From: Nitrosospira sp. NpAV
GTDB taxonomy: Bacteria > Pseudomonadota > Gammaproteobacteria > Burkholderiales > Nitrosomonadaceae
NCBI RefSeq assembly: GCF_000832065.1
Contig: NZ_JXQM01000003.1
Span: 1 to 64,000 of the forward strand
DNA: 64,000 bases
Direction: 5' to 3'
In this document: positions 9,288 to 18,021 of the stretch, piece after piece
Numbering within the stretch: position 1 is the first letter of the stretch
Layout: each line of letters opens with the position of its first letter
Position numbers and translations under genes: made by a program
Notes under the pieces: model-generated
What the model saw: only the letters and a program-made list of their open reading frames with translations
Told to the model about the DNA's origin: nothing
The model's database searches: none

Positions 9288-9305
9288 CCTTCAATAATTT
9301 GAAGG
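9288..9305 (-). terminator. Short hairpin between fabG and acpP
   Basis: CCTTCAA and TTGAAGG (9288-9294 with 9299-9305) form a perfect 7-bp stem with a 4-nt loop, starting 6 nt past the fabG stop codon. No U-run follows on the minus strand, so it is more likely an attenuating or mRNA-protecting hairpin than a full terminator. Confidence 0.35.
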
Positions 9306-9311
9306 CTGCCG

Positions 9312-10049
9312 TTAGTCCATATACATTCCACCATTTACATGAAGCGTCGCACCGGTGATGTATCCCGCGTCCGGTGAAGCGATAAACGCGACTGCTGAAG
9401 CGATCTCCTTGGGCTGCGCCAATCTTCCCAGCGGCACGTGCTGGATCAAATCTTGGTGCTGTTTGGCAGTAAGTGTACGTGTCATGTCAGTCTCAACGAA
9501 ACCCGGTGCAATGCAATTGACCGTAATGTTACGGCTGCCTACCTCACGCGCCAAAGATTTGCTAAAACCAAAAATCCCGGCCTTAGCCGCGGCATAATTA
9601 GCCTGCCCCATATTGCCGGTGGCGCCCACCACCGATGAAATGTTGATGATGCGTCCATACCTTACTTTCATCATGGCTCGCAGTACTGCACGGCTCAAAC
9701 GAAAAACTGATTTAAGATCGGTTTCCATGATTTCATCCCACTCTTCGTCTTTCATCCGGACAAGTATATTATCCCGGGTAATACCGGCGTTATTCACCAG
9801 TATTGCGATCTCGCCAAATTCCTGACGTACCCTGCCAAGAACGTTTTCAATCTGAACGGCGTTATTTACGTTCAGCATCATACCACTACCTTTAATACCT
9901 GCTTCCTGCAGGTTGCGGCTGATAATCTGGGCGCCATCCTCGGTGGTGGCCGTACCCACTACGGTGGCGCCGTGCCTGCCGAGCTCAAGCATAATGGCTT
10001 GTCCGATACCCCGGCTGGCGCCGGTTACGAATGCTATTTGATTTTGCAG
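9312..10049 (-). CDS. fabG: 3-oxoacyl-[acyl-carrier-protein] reductase, non-standard start codon
   Basis: The NADPH-dependent short-chain dehydrogenase of fatty-acid elongation. It shows the cofactor motif TGASRGIG (residues about 9-16), NNAG, and the Ser-Tyr-Lys triad (NISSVVG; Tyr152 and Lys156 in NYAAAKAG). The first in-frame ATG (at 9992) falls after the cofactor motif and would delete it. Between an upstream in-frame TGA and that motif no ATG, GTG or TTG exists. A GGAG at 10057-10060 lies 7 nt before CTG (10049) and 4 nt before ATT (10052). I take CTG, giving 245 residues, close to the usual 244; ATT, as in infC, is the alternative. Confidence 0.9.
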   Translation of the reverse strand: MQNQIAFVTGASRGIGQAIMLELGRHGATVVGTATTEDGAQIISRNLQEAGIKGSGMMLNVNNAVQIENVLGRVRQEFGEIAILVNNAGITRDNILVRMKDEEWDEIMETDLKSVFRLSRAVLRAMMKVRYGRIINISSVVGATGNMGQANYAAAKAGIFGFSKSLAREVGSRNITVNCIAPGFVETDMTRTLTAKQHQDLIQHVPLGRLAQPKEIASAVAFIASPDAGYITGATLHVNGGMYMD

Positions 10050-10115
10050 AATTATTCTCCAGTACGTTCAACAAGAATCACACGAATAGGCTCTCTGCTA
10101 CAGGGCTCAGCTTCT

Positions 10116-11066
10116 TCAGCCTAATACGGTCGCGGCATGCCGAAGGGCTACACCATCCGTCAATGCAAAACTCTGTATATTTCCATCGATACGCTTGTTC
10201 AGTCCCGCCAGCACCTTGCCTGGGCCGCATTCCATCACGTGAGAGACACCTGCTGCGGCAAAAGAACGGATGGTTTCCGTCCATCGCACCGGTTTGCATA
10301 ATTGCTGTACCAGAATTTTCCTTATTTCAGGGGGTTCATCGTGTTGCTGCACATCCGCATTGTGCAATACCGGAATTTTTGGCGACACGAGCCTTACCTG
10401 CTCCAGCTTCTGCTGCATTTGCCCCGCAGCCTGGCCCATCAAGGAGCAATGTGAGGGCACACTCATCGGTAACATTAATGCTCGTTTTGCACCACTTGAA
10501 GTGGCCAGTTCCATGCCACGCAGCACCGCATTTCTATGTCCCGCGATCACGATCTGGCCAGGCGAATTGAAGTTTGCCGGCTCCAGCAACTCTCCATCAG
10601 AAGCGTCAGTGACTTGCTTGCATACCGCGCTCACCAACTCATCGTCAAGTCCGAGAATTGCGGCCATGCCCCCGACACCCTCCGGGACCGCCTGCTGCAT
10701 GATCTCTGCCCGAAAACATACCAGTGACAATGCATCGGCAAAAGCCAGCACCCCCGAGGCAACTAATGCCGTGTACTCGCCCAGGCTATGTCCTGCTACA
10801 AAAACAGGTCTCGTATTGCTTAGACTTTCCCAAGCGCGATATACCGCAATACCTGCCATTAACATGAGCGGCTGGGTGTTAACTGTCAGATTGAGCTTAT
10901 CAGCCGGCCCCGCTTCGGCCATTGTCCAGAAATCCTTGCCGAGAATATCGGACGCTTCGTTAAAGGTATCACGCACGACAGGAAAATCGGCGTACCCCTT
11001 CATCATTCCCACCGACTGGGAGCCTTGGCCAGGAAACACACAGGCAAATCTTACGGGAACTTCCAT
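10116..11066 (-). CDS. fabD: Malonyl-CoA:ACP transacylase
   Basis: It transfers malonyl groups from CoA to ACP. The nucleophile Ser94 is in AGHSLGEYTALV and the partner His206 in VPSHCSLM; the N-terminal GQGSQ block is at residues 13-17. I start at the ATG at 11066, which has GAGGG about 8 nt upstream and gives 316 residues. A frame open to 11123 would add 19 residues of no family resemblance. It lies between fabH and fabG on the minus strand. Confidence 0.94.
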   Translation of the reverse strand: MEVPVRFACVFPGQGSQSVGMMKGYADFPVVRDTFNEASDILGKDFWTMAEAGPADKLNLTVNTQPLMLMAGIAVYRAWESLSNTRPVFVAGHSLGEYTALVASGVLAFADALSLVCFRAEIMQQAVPEGVGGMAAILGLDDELVSAVCKQVTDASDGELLEPANFNSPGQIVIAGHRNAVLRGMELATSSGAKRALMLPMSVPSHCSLMGQAAGQMQQKLEQVRLVSPKIPVLHNADVQQHDEPPEIRKILVQQLCKPVRWTETIRSFAAAGVSHVMECGPGKVLAGLNKRIDGNIQSFALTDGVALRHAATVLG

Positions 11067-11127
11067 TGACGTTCCCTCTTTATAAATGGATGAATCATTT
11101 ATGGACCCTTTTTTTGGTGTCAATGCC

Positions 11128-12087
11128 TTACCAACGGATCAGCACCGACCCCCAGGTGAAGCCCCCTCCTACGCCCTCAAGCAGCACATGCTGCCCGGAT
11201 TTAATGCGTCCGTCGCGTACGGCGGCGTCCAGCGCCAGGGGAATGGAGGCGGCGGAAGTGTTGCCCTGCCGCTCCAGCGTGACAACCACTTTCTCCATCG
11301 GTATTCCTAATTTTTTTGCGGTCGAGAGAATAATGCGGATATTGGCCTGATGCGGAATCAACCAATCAATATCGGATACCCGTAGATTATTCTCGGTCAG
11401 CGCCTCATGGACCACTTCTTCCAAAACTTTTACCGCAAACTTGAAAACCGTATTACCTTCCATCACAACGAACGGCCTGCCTTGCACCTTGCCGCCGCAA
11501 ACGCTCCCGGGTACCGCAAGGATTTTGCTGTAATCGCCGTCAGCATGCAAATGACTTGAAAGTATTCCAGACTGGTCACTTTGGGTCAGCACCACAGCCC
11601 CTGCGCCGTCACCAAAAAGTACACAAGTGCTGCGATCGGTCCAGTCGAGTATGCGCGAATAAACTTCGGTTCCCACCACCAGCGCGGTACGGCATTTGCC
11701 GTCACGAATAAACATGTCAGCCGTGGCAAGCGCATAGACGAAACCGCTGCATACCGCCTGTACATCAAATGCCGGACAATCCCTGATGCCAAGCTTATTC
11801 TGCAAAATGCAGGCCGTACTGGGAAAAATCACATCCGGCGTGGTAGTAGCGACAATGACCAGATCGATATCCGCAGCCCCAACACCCGCCGCCTCCATTG
11901 CTTCACGGCTCGCATTGAGCGCCAGATCGCTTGCCATTTGGTTGTCCGCAGCGATGCGCCGTTCCTCAATACCCGTGCGGGTACGTATCCATTCGTCACT
12001 GGTATCCACCATGCTCTCAAGATCATGGTTCGTGAGAATTTTTTCCGGCAAATAGCTGCCGGTCCCCACAATTCTGGAATACATCAT
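11128..12087 (-). CDS. fabH: 3-oxoacyl-[acyl-carrier-protein] synthase III
   Basis: It starts fatty-acid synthesis by condensing acetyl-CoA with malonyl-ACP. The triad is Cys113 ([12 protein letters not shown]), His246 ([10 protein letters not shown]) and Asn276 ([10 protein letters not shown]), almost the same positions as in E. coli. The 319-residue length is standard. Its ATG overlaps the plsX stop codon by 4 nt (ATGA), so the two are translationally coupled. Confidence 0.96.
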   Translation of the reverse strand: MMYSRIVGTGSYLPEKILTNHDLESMVDTSDEWIRTRTGIEERRIAADNQMASDLALNASREAMEAAGVGAADIDLVIVATTTPDVIFPSTACILQNKLGIRDCPAFDVQAVCSGFVYALATADMFIRDGKCRTALVVGTEVYSRILDWTDRSTCVLFGDGAGAVVLTQSDQSGILSSHLHADGDYSKILAVPGSVCGGKVQGRPFVVMEGNTVFKFAVKVLEEVVHEALTENNLRVSDIDWLIPHQANIRIILSTAKKLGIPMEKVVVTLERQGNTSAASIPLALDAAVRDGRIKSGQHVLLEGVGGGFTWGSVLIRW

Positions 12088-13145
12088 GTCGAATGCCCTT
12101 GCGGCATGGATCGAAGATATGAAGATGCGTCCTCCGGCTGATGCGGTAACTCTGCCATGCGCTCACGCAGGCGGCGCAACATGCCGCCGCGCACTTCATC
12201 CACGGCGCGGGCGATGGCGAAAGCGAATGCATAACTATCCGCAGCACCGTGGCTCTTGATGACGATGCCACGCAACCCCATCAGGCTTGCACCATTGTAT
12301 TGGCGGTGATCCACCCGCCGTTTGAATGCTTTAATGACCGGCAAGGCGATGAGCCCCGCAAATTTTGTGAGAAGATTTCGTCTGAATTCTTCACGCAGGT
12401 AAGTGGAAAGCATCTGTGCTACGCCTTCCGACGTTTTCAAAGCAACATTGCCGACGAAACCATCACATACAACCACATCGGTTGTCCCTTTATAAATGTC
12501 ATCGCCCTCGATATTCCCATAAAAATTAAGCCCGCTGTCACGCAGTAGCTCCGCCGCCTGTTTCACTACTTCATTACCTTTAATGTCTTCCTCGCCGATG
12601 TTCAGTAAGCCAACGCTTGGCCTCTTTTTATTTTCAACCGAAGATACCAGGGTCGCCCCCATGACACCGAATTGAAGCAGGTGCTCGGCGCCACAATCCA
12701 CATTGGCGCCCAGATCAAGCACATAGGTACGTCCCCGTATGGTAGGCAGTACCACCGCAAGCGCTGGCCGGTCAATGCCGGGAAGCATCTTCAGCACAAA
12801 GCGTGAGGTTGCAATCAGTGCACCGGTATTACCCGCGCTAACACAAGCCTGGGCCTCACCACTTTTTACGAGATCGAGCGCGACCCGCATCGAGGATTTT
12901 TTTTTGTTGCGTAACGCCAGAGCGGGCGATTCATCCATACCCACGACCTCGCTCGCGGCGTGAATTCTGAGCCGCGGACCAGGCGCAAACTTGATTGCAC
13001 GTAACTCTGACTCGATGGCGTCGGGCAATCCCACCAGAACAATATCCGTTCCCGGATTATTCCGGAGATAATCAACGACTGCGGGAACCGTCACATGAGG
13101 GCCATGATCGCCACCCATGCAGTCTATGGCTACGGTAATATCCAA
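12084..13145 (-). CDS. plsX: Phosphate acyltransferase PlsX
   Basis: It makes acyl-phosphate from acyl-ACP for the PlsY step of phospholipid synthesis. The N-terminal [15 protein letters not shown] is the family signature, and [12 protein letters not shown] and [18 protein letters not shown] are further blocks. I choose the TTG at 13145 (AGGGGG about 8 nt upstream), giving 353 residues. A second TTG at 13211 would add 22 residues, but it has no ribosome site and lies almost on the rpmF stop. It follows rpmF and overlaps fabH. Confidence 0.93.
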   Translation of the reverse strand: MDITVAIDCMGGDHGPHVTVPAVVDYLRNNPGTDIVLVGLPDAIESELRAIKFAPGPRLRIHAASEVVGMDESPALALRNKKKSSMRVALDLVKSGEAQACVSAGNTGALIATSRFVLKMLPGIDRPALAVVLPTIRGRTYVLDLGANVDCGAEHLLQFGVMGATLVSSVENKKRPSVGLLNIGEEDIKGNEVVKQAAELLRDSGLNFYGNIEGDDIYKGTTDVVVCDGFVGNVALKTSEGVAQMLSTYLREEFRRNLLTKFAGLIALPVIKAFKRRVDHRQYNGASLMGLRGIVIKSHGAADSYAFAFAIARAVDEVRGGMLRRLRERMAELPHQPEDASSYLRSMPQGHST

Positions 13146-13223
13146 TATTGACGCCCCCTGAGCCCGAGATAAGGCCGGGATAAGCTGAAATCTTCGATAT
13201 CCCCGGAACAATGGGGAGAAATT

Positions 13224-13403
13224 TTAATCTTCCTTGCTCTTGACGATTTTCTTGCCGCGGTAATAACCGTTGGGACTGATGTGGTGACGCAAATGGACTT
13301 CGCCAGTGCTGGAATCTACCGTTAACGGCGCACTGGTCAAAAAATCATGCGAACGGTGCATGCCACGCTTGGATGGAGATTTTTTGTTTTGTTGGACTGC
13401 CAT
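13224..13403 (-). CDS. rpmF: 50S ribosomal protein L32
   Basis: A 59-residue protein beginning [20 protein letters not shown] and containing [18 protein letters not shown], the L32 pattern. GGAGCAATACC precedes the ATG. It is of the Cys-less type, lacking the zinc ribbon of some L32 proteins. It lies in the conserved yceD-rpmF-plsX order that links ribosome and membrane-lipid synthesis. Confidence 0.96.
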   Translation of the reverse strand: MAVQQNKKSPSKRGMHRSHDFLTSAPLTVDSSTGEVHLRHHISPNGYYRGKKIVKSKED

Positions 13404-13425
13404 GGTATTGCTCCTTAAGTAAATT

Positions 13426-13926
13426 TCAATGCAGCTTTTTCAGTTGTGCCAGCGCGGAAAACGGAGATCTTTCGCCCGCTGTATCTCCGTCGCCAGCTCT
13501 GATAATCGCGCATTCACTCTCCACGTGACGCGGCGAAATCGGCAGGCTCAGGATTATTTCATCCTCAATCAGCGCCAGAACGTCTATACCGGATCCTGCC
13601 AGAATTACATCAATTGACTCATCTTCATCGAAACTATGGAGTTCGCTTTCATTTCTAGCCAGTAATAGATTCGTCTGCAAATCCAGTACATGCTTGAGTT
13701 CTCCAAGACAACGCTGACACCGGAGGTTTATTGATCCCTGCACAATGATCCGCAAAACCGGCTTTGCGCTCTTGTCCAGAGCGCCGGCAACGGTATATTT
13801 CAATTCACCGCCATTACCCACCAGATAATCCTGCAAGCGCCCGAGCTCGGAAATCGAGATTTTACCATGATGCACGCCGGCGTTATGAGCAAAATCGATG
13901 GCATCTATGGTGAGCTGTCCCGGCAT
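13426..13926 (-). CDS. yceD: DUF177 protein, large-subunit rRNA accumulation factor YceD
   Basis: A 166-residue member of the YceD/DUF177 family, which in other bacteria is needed for normal 23S rRNA levels. The Cys pair LRCQRCLG (Cys70, Cys73) and an acidic C-terminal half are typical. AAGGTG lies 7 nt before the ATG. It is the first gene of the run to rpmF and the fatty-acid genes, and is divergent from maf across a 196-nt gap that must hold both promoters. Confidence 0.9.
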   Translation of the reverse strand: MPGQLTIDAIDFAHNAGVHHGKISISELGRLQDYLVGNGGELKYTVAGALDKSAKPVLRIIVQGSINLRCQRCLGELKHVLDLQTNLLLARNESELHSFDEDESIDVILAGSGIDVLALIEDEIILSLPISPRHVESECAIIRAGDGDTAGERSPFSALAQLKKLH

Positions 13927-14122
13927 AAGGGCACCTTTATAAAATCAAATTGCGTGCATCCCGATATTGCCTTGCAAGTCCGGTTGCGGGTTGCCTGCTA
14001 CCGTACGGCATGCCTTCAATTGATAAGTCAACGCATTTAGTATTAGAATTTCGGAGCTACTCGTACGGCGCGCATAATATATTTTTTGCCTCCGGGTGTC
14101 AAAATCCATCTAAAGGCAAACT

Positions 14123-14719
14123 TTGAAAACACAACAGATTGCTCAACGACTTATATTGGGATCCAGCTCCGTCTATCGCCATGAACTCCTCACACGCCTG
14201 CAAGTTCCGTTTGAGGTATTTAGTCCGGAAATTGATGAAACTCCCCTGACAGATGAGATTCCGGAAGCCACTGCCCTTCGCCTTGCCACTGCAAAGACCC
14301 GTGCCGTTGCGTTAATCTATCCTGATGCGCTCATTATCGGCGCCGATCAAGTAGCGGTACTGGAAGGCGTCCAGCTCGGCAAACCATTGAACCGTGCCAA
14401 TGCAACCAGGCAGTTACAATTCATTCGTGGGAAAGAAGTTGTATTTCATACAGCCTTGAGTCTTTTCAATACCCGAAACAGCAACATGCAGACGCGACTT
14501 ATTCCTTCCCGTGTCAAATTTCGCAAGTTAAGCGATCAGCAAATCTACAATTATCTCGATAAAGAACAGCCGTATCATTGCGCAGGAAGCGCCAAGTCCG
14601 AAGGACTGGGGATTGCATTGGTTGAACATATGGTGAGCGATGATCCCACTGCACTGATAGGCCTGCCGCTGATCGCGTTGGTGGAGATGCTGGCGTATGA
14701 AGGGGTAGGGATAGTATGA
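14123..14719 (+). CDS. maf: Maf-family nucleotide pyrophosphatase
   Basis: A house-cleaning hydrolase that removes non-canonical or methylated nucleoside triphosphates. The opening [17 protein letters not shown] matches the Maf phosphate-binding segment, and [12 protein letters not shown] and [14 protein letters not shown] are the catalytic-site blocks. The GSAKSEG form suggests the YceF subgroup. The start codon is TTG with AAAGG 6 nt upstream, and the length is 198 residues. Its stop overlaps the next gene's ATG (ATGA). Confidence 0.9.
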   Translation: MKTQQIAQRLILGSSSVYRHELLTRLQVPFEVFSPEIDETPLTDEIPEATALRLATAKTRAVALIYPDALIIGADQVAVLEGVQLGKPLNRANATRQLQFIRGKEVVFHTALSLFNTRNSNMQTRLIPSRVKFRKLSDQQIYNYLDKEQPYHCAGSAKSEGLGIALVEHMVSDDPTALIGLPLIALVEMLAYEGVGIV

Positions 14720-15441
14720 GCTCCGGTACGCTCTATCTCATTCCCACGCTGCTTGGAGGGGGTGATATTGCCTGGGTGATTCCTGCTGCGGTAAGGCAAC
14801 GCATAGCCAGCCTTGGTCACTACGTTGTCGAGCACCCCAAAACTGCCCGTCAATTTCTGAAACAGATTGGCTGTATCCTGCCGTTACAGCAAATCAGCAT
14901 GCAAGTGCTGAATGAGCATACCCGGATCAAAGAACTGGCAAATCTGCTCGGCCCATTGCTTGCGGGAAATGATGTAGGCTTACTATCTGAAGCCGGCTGC
15001 CCCGCCGTAGCCGACCCTGGTGCAGGATTGGTGCGTCTTGCTCATCAAAAAAATCTCCGGGTGGTGCCACTGGTGGGACCATCTTCCATACTACTGGCAC
15101 TGATGGCGTCGGGATTGAATGGCCAGCGCTTCGCGTTTCATGGCTACCTCCCGGTAGAAAAAAACGAACGTATCAGTTCAATCATTGAACTGGAACGAAA
15201 TTCGATAGCTCGCGATCAGACACAGATATTCATCGAGACCCCATACCGCAATCAGAAACTGCTGGAATCCCTTGTTCTTACCTGTCGCGACGACACGGTT
15301 CTCTGCGTTGCCTGCAATCTCACGCTGGAGAACGAATATATTTCAACCAGAACCATCAAGGAATGGAAAAGCGCCTTACCCGATCTCAATAACAAGCCCA
15401 CCATTTTTTTGCTGCAAGGCTGCAAGGGTAACTTACCGTAA
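14716..15441 (+). CDS. SAM-dependent methyltransferase, tetrapyrrole methylase fold (RsmI-like)
   Basis: A 241-residue protein related to 16S rRNA methyltransferase RsmI. It has [10 protein letters not shown] at the start, [19 protein letters not shown] (SAM site, residues about 90-108), [18 protein letters not shown], and FHGYLPVEK followed by FIETPYRN. It is shorter than RsmI (about 286) and lacks the C-terminal helical domain, so it belongs to the shorter sister group often found beside maf. The target is unknown. Its last 9 bp overlap the end of sppA tail to tail. Confidence 0.85.
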   Translation: MSSGTLYLIPTLLGGGDIAWVIPAAVRQRIASLGHYVVEHPKTARQFLKQIGCILPLQQISMQVLNEHTRIKELANLLGPLLAGNDVGLLSEAGCPAVADPGAGLVRLAHQKNLRVVPLVGPSSILLALMASGLNGQRFAFHGYLPVEKNERISSIIELERNSIARDQTQIFIETPYRNQKLLESLVLTCRDDTVLCVACNLTLENEYISTRTIKEWKSALPDLNNKPTIFLLQGCKGNLP

Positions 15442-16383
15442 CCCCCAACTACTCCCTGTGCTAATCAGCGTATCCGCCATCACCGCACCGAAGCGTTTGG
15501 CGAAGCGCTCGGCAAATCCCTCCCGGGTGGTGTAATCCACGATATGCTCGGCCTTGATGACTTCGCGCGCCACGTATTCGGCACTGCCCATGGCGTCGGC
15601 AAGTCCAAGATCTATGCTTTTCTGACCAGTCCAGACAATGCCGCTGAATATTTCCGGCAAGTTCTTCAGACGTTCTCCCCTGCCTTGCTGTACCACCTGG
15701 ATAAACTGTTCGTGGACATCGCTCAGCATTTTCTTGGCGTATTCTTCCTGTTCGGTATTGGGCGGTGAGAAAGGATCAAGAAAACCCTTATTTTTTCCCG
15801 CCGTGATTAATCGCCGCTCGACACCCAGCTTTTCCATTGCGCCGGTAAAACCAAAGCCATTCATCAACACGCCGATGGAACCGACAATACTGGCTTTATC
15901 CACATAAATCCTGTCAGCGGCGGCGGCGACATAATAACCACCGGAGGCGCAAACGTCCTCGACTACGGCGTAAAGTGGAATTTGAGGATATTCCGCGCGC
16001 AAGCGGCGGATTTCGTCGTTGATATAGCCTGCCTGCACCGGACTGCCGCCAGGGCTGTTGATACGCAAAATCACACCCTGCGTTTTCTTATCCTTGAATG
16101 CATTCTGTAAGCCTGCGTTAATATTATCCGCGCTGCTAATGCTATCGGGTGAAATGACGCCACGCAGCTCAACCAGGGCAGTATGTTTACCGGAAATGGA
16201 CATTTCACTGTCACCCAGCCACCCCAATCCAAAAAACAGAAGCATAAACAGATAGATAAACGTAAGTGACTTGAAGAATATGCCCCATTGCCGTGTCCTT
16301 CGTTGCTCCTGCACGGAAGAGAGTACCAGTTTCTCAAGTACCTGCTTGTCCCAGCTTTCATTACGGTTGTCTGAATCAGCCAT
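15433..16383 (-). CDS. sppA: Signal peptide peptidase SppA (S49 serine protease)
   Basis: A 316-residue inner-membrane protease that clears cleaved signal peptides. It has one transmembrane helix (residues about 38-56), then the S49 fold with NSPGGSPVQAG, the nucleophile Ser147 in VCASGGYYVA and the lysine region AGKNKG (197-199). This is the short single-domain type, as in Bacillus, rather than the 67-kDa E. coli form. The stop codon lies inside the end of the methyltransferase gene on the opposite strand. Confidence 0.92.
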   Translation of the reverse strand: MADSDNRNESWDKQVLEKLVLSSVQEQRRTRQWGIFFKSLTFIYLFMLLFFGLGWLGDSEMSISGKHTALVELRGVISPDSISSADNINAGLQNAFKDKKTQGVILRINSPGGSPVQAGYINDEIRRLRAEYPQIPLYAVVEDVCASGGYYVAAAADRIYVDKASIVGSIGVLMNGFGFTGAMEKLGVERRLITAGKNKGFLDPFSPPNTEQEEYAKKMLSDVHEQFIQVVQQGRGERLKNLPEIFSGIVWTGQKSIDLGLADAMGSAEYVAREVIKAEHIVDYTTREGFAERFAKRFGAVMADTLISTGSSWGLR

Positions 16384-16579
16384 GATTTAACGTAATCCTT
16401 CGAGAGAATAAGCAGCAAACCCTATGCTGCTCAAAAATATTACCTCTTTTTTTCTATTTTTTGATACTACAAGCCGCATATGACATGCAAACCGCGAATT
16501 ATGGAATGCACTTCCCTGCCGACAGCGCTTCGATGATCCGATTCTGTTTCGACCATCACAAGCACTTGCTACTCCCGAT

Positions 16580-17608
16580 TCAGCGACCCGCCGCCACAGT
16601 GACGCCATCCAATCCATTCAAGAATTCCTGCAGATCTTTTGCTAATGGGGCCTCCAGGCGCAGGCTCTTACCGGTTACGGGATGCGTTACCTCGACAAGA
16701 AAAGCATGTAGAAACATGCGTTCCAGACCCGGTTTTGTCGCGCTACTGGCCAGTTTTTTGTTCAACGTGAAATCCCCATACTTGTCGTCACCTGCGATAG
16801 GGAAACCAAGATGAGCAAGATGCACCCGAATTTGATGAGTACGCCCGGTTTTTAGTTCGGCCTCCAGCAGGCTGAAGTCCTGCCAGGATTTCTTCAGGGA
16901 AAATACCGTATGAGAAATCATTCCACCGGCCTCATCTCCTGCACCCATAGCGACGGCCACGCGCCGTTCTCCGGCGGCTGTCACATATTTGTTGAGGGAT
17001 AGTCTCACGCTTTGCCTCGCATTATGCCATCTGCCTCTCACCAATGTCAGATACCGTTTCTCCACCTGTCCTGCGCGGATTTGACGGTGCAATTCAACGA
17101 GCGTCGCACGGCTTTTGGCAAGGAGCAGAACGCCGGAAGTCTCCCTGTCAAGCCGATGGATCAATTCCAGGAATTTCCAATCGGGATGCTGAGCGCGCAA
17201 TTGCTCGATGACACCGAAGCTCACGCCGCTTCCGCCATGAACCGCAAGCCCCGCGGGCTTGTTGATGACCATGAGCGTTTCATCCTCATATAATACTTCG
17301 AATGAAACCAAGGCGGATTTGGCAATCCTTTTTCTGGAAAGAGGATTGTCCTGCCCTATTCTCACCGGCGGGATACGCACGATGTCACCCGGCTTCAGCG
17401 AGTGGGCCGCGTCCACACGCTTGCTGTTAAGCCGCACTTGGCCGCTCCGCAGTAGCTGATAGATATGGCTTTTGGGCACGCCTTTAAGGCGCTTCATCAG
17501 AAAATTATCGATACGCTGACCGTTGCTATCCTCTCCTACGACTTCCTTGATCACGGCACGCGGAGGAAATTCTTTGCCTAAATCCTTAATTCTACTTATA
17601 CTTACCAA
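16580..17608 (-). CDS. rluC: Ribosomal large subunit pseudouridine synthase RluC
   Basis: It modifies uridines of 23S rRNA. An N-terminal S4 RNA-binding domain (residues about 32-82) is followed by the RsuA/RluA catalytic domain, with Asp154 in HRLDRETSGVLLLAK. AELKTGRTHQIRVHLAHLGF is the other conserved block. The start is TTG at 17608 with a GGA 8 nt upstream. It is divergent from rne, a pairing conserved in many Proteobacteria. Confidence 0.93.
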   Translation of the reverse strand: MVSISRIKDLGKEFPPRAVIKEVVGEDSNGQRIDNFLMKRLKGVPKSHIYQLLRSGQVRLNSKRVDAAHSLKPGDIVRIPPVRIGQDNPLSRKRIAKSALVSFEVLYEDETLMVINKPAGLAVHGGSGVSFGVIEQLRAQHPDWKFLELIHRLDRETSGVLLLAKSRATLVELHRQIRAGQVEKRYLTLVRGRWHNARQSVRLSLNKYVTAAGERRVAVAMGAGDEAGGMISHTVFSLKKSWQDFSLLEAELKTGRTHQIRVHLAHLGFPIAGDDKYGDFTLNKKLASSATKPGLERMFLHAFLVEVTHPVTGKSLRLEAPLAKDLQEFLNGLDGVTVAAGR

Positions 17609-18021
17609 TTCGGAGTTCCAGCCTATCCTTTATCCGGTGCGCAAAGTGGCGCTGTTGATGAGATTTTGTCCGACAGAGACAAGAGCCGACTTCGAAAAAA
17701 CCTGGTTAATGTCGCTCACCAATAAAGTAGCGATGGTAATTGATTTGCGCGCTCAAAGCACACGTAGATTTCAGTTTTCAGTTTCGTAGCGTCCGCTTGC
17801 CGGAACAGCCATAGTCGAAACCTGATTGAAACTTAATTTTCCGGTTCTGCTTGGAAGAAAGCAGGACCCCAGTGACAAGCCAGAGAAATAGTCATCTTTA
17901 ACCAGCAGCCCGACTCTATGACCCAAGTTGCCTGACTAAAAAACTCGTATATGTGCGTCGGACACAATCTCCCCCCGCACGTAGGCTGTCTGCCCGTGAC
18001 CAGAGCGCGGGAGGCATAAAA
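17609..18021 (+). promoter_or_regulatory. Long leader and promoter region of rne
   Basis: There are 413 nt between the divergent rluC and rne start codons. I found no gene in it. In enterobacteria the rne mRNA has a leader of several hundred nt that RNase E cleaves to control its own level. The length here allows the same arrangement, but I did not identify the specific hairpins. Just before the start is GGGAGG. Confidence 0.45.
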
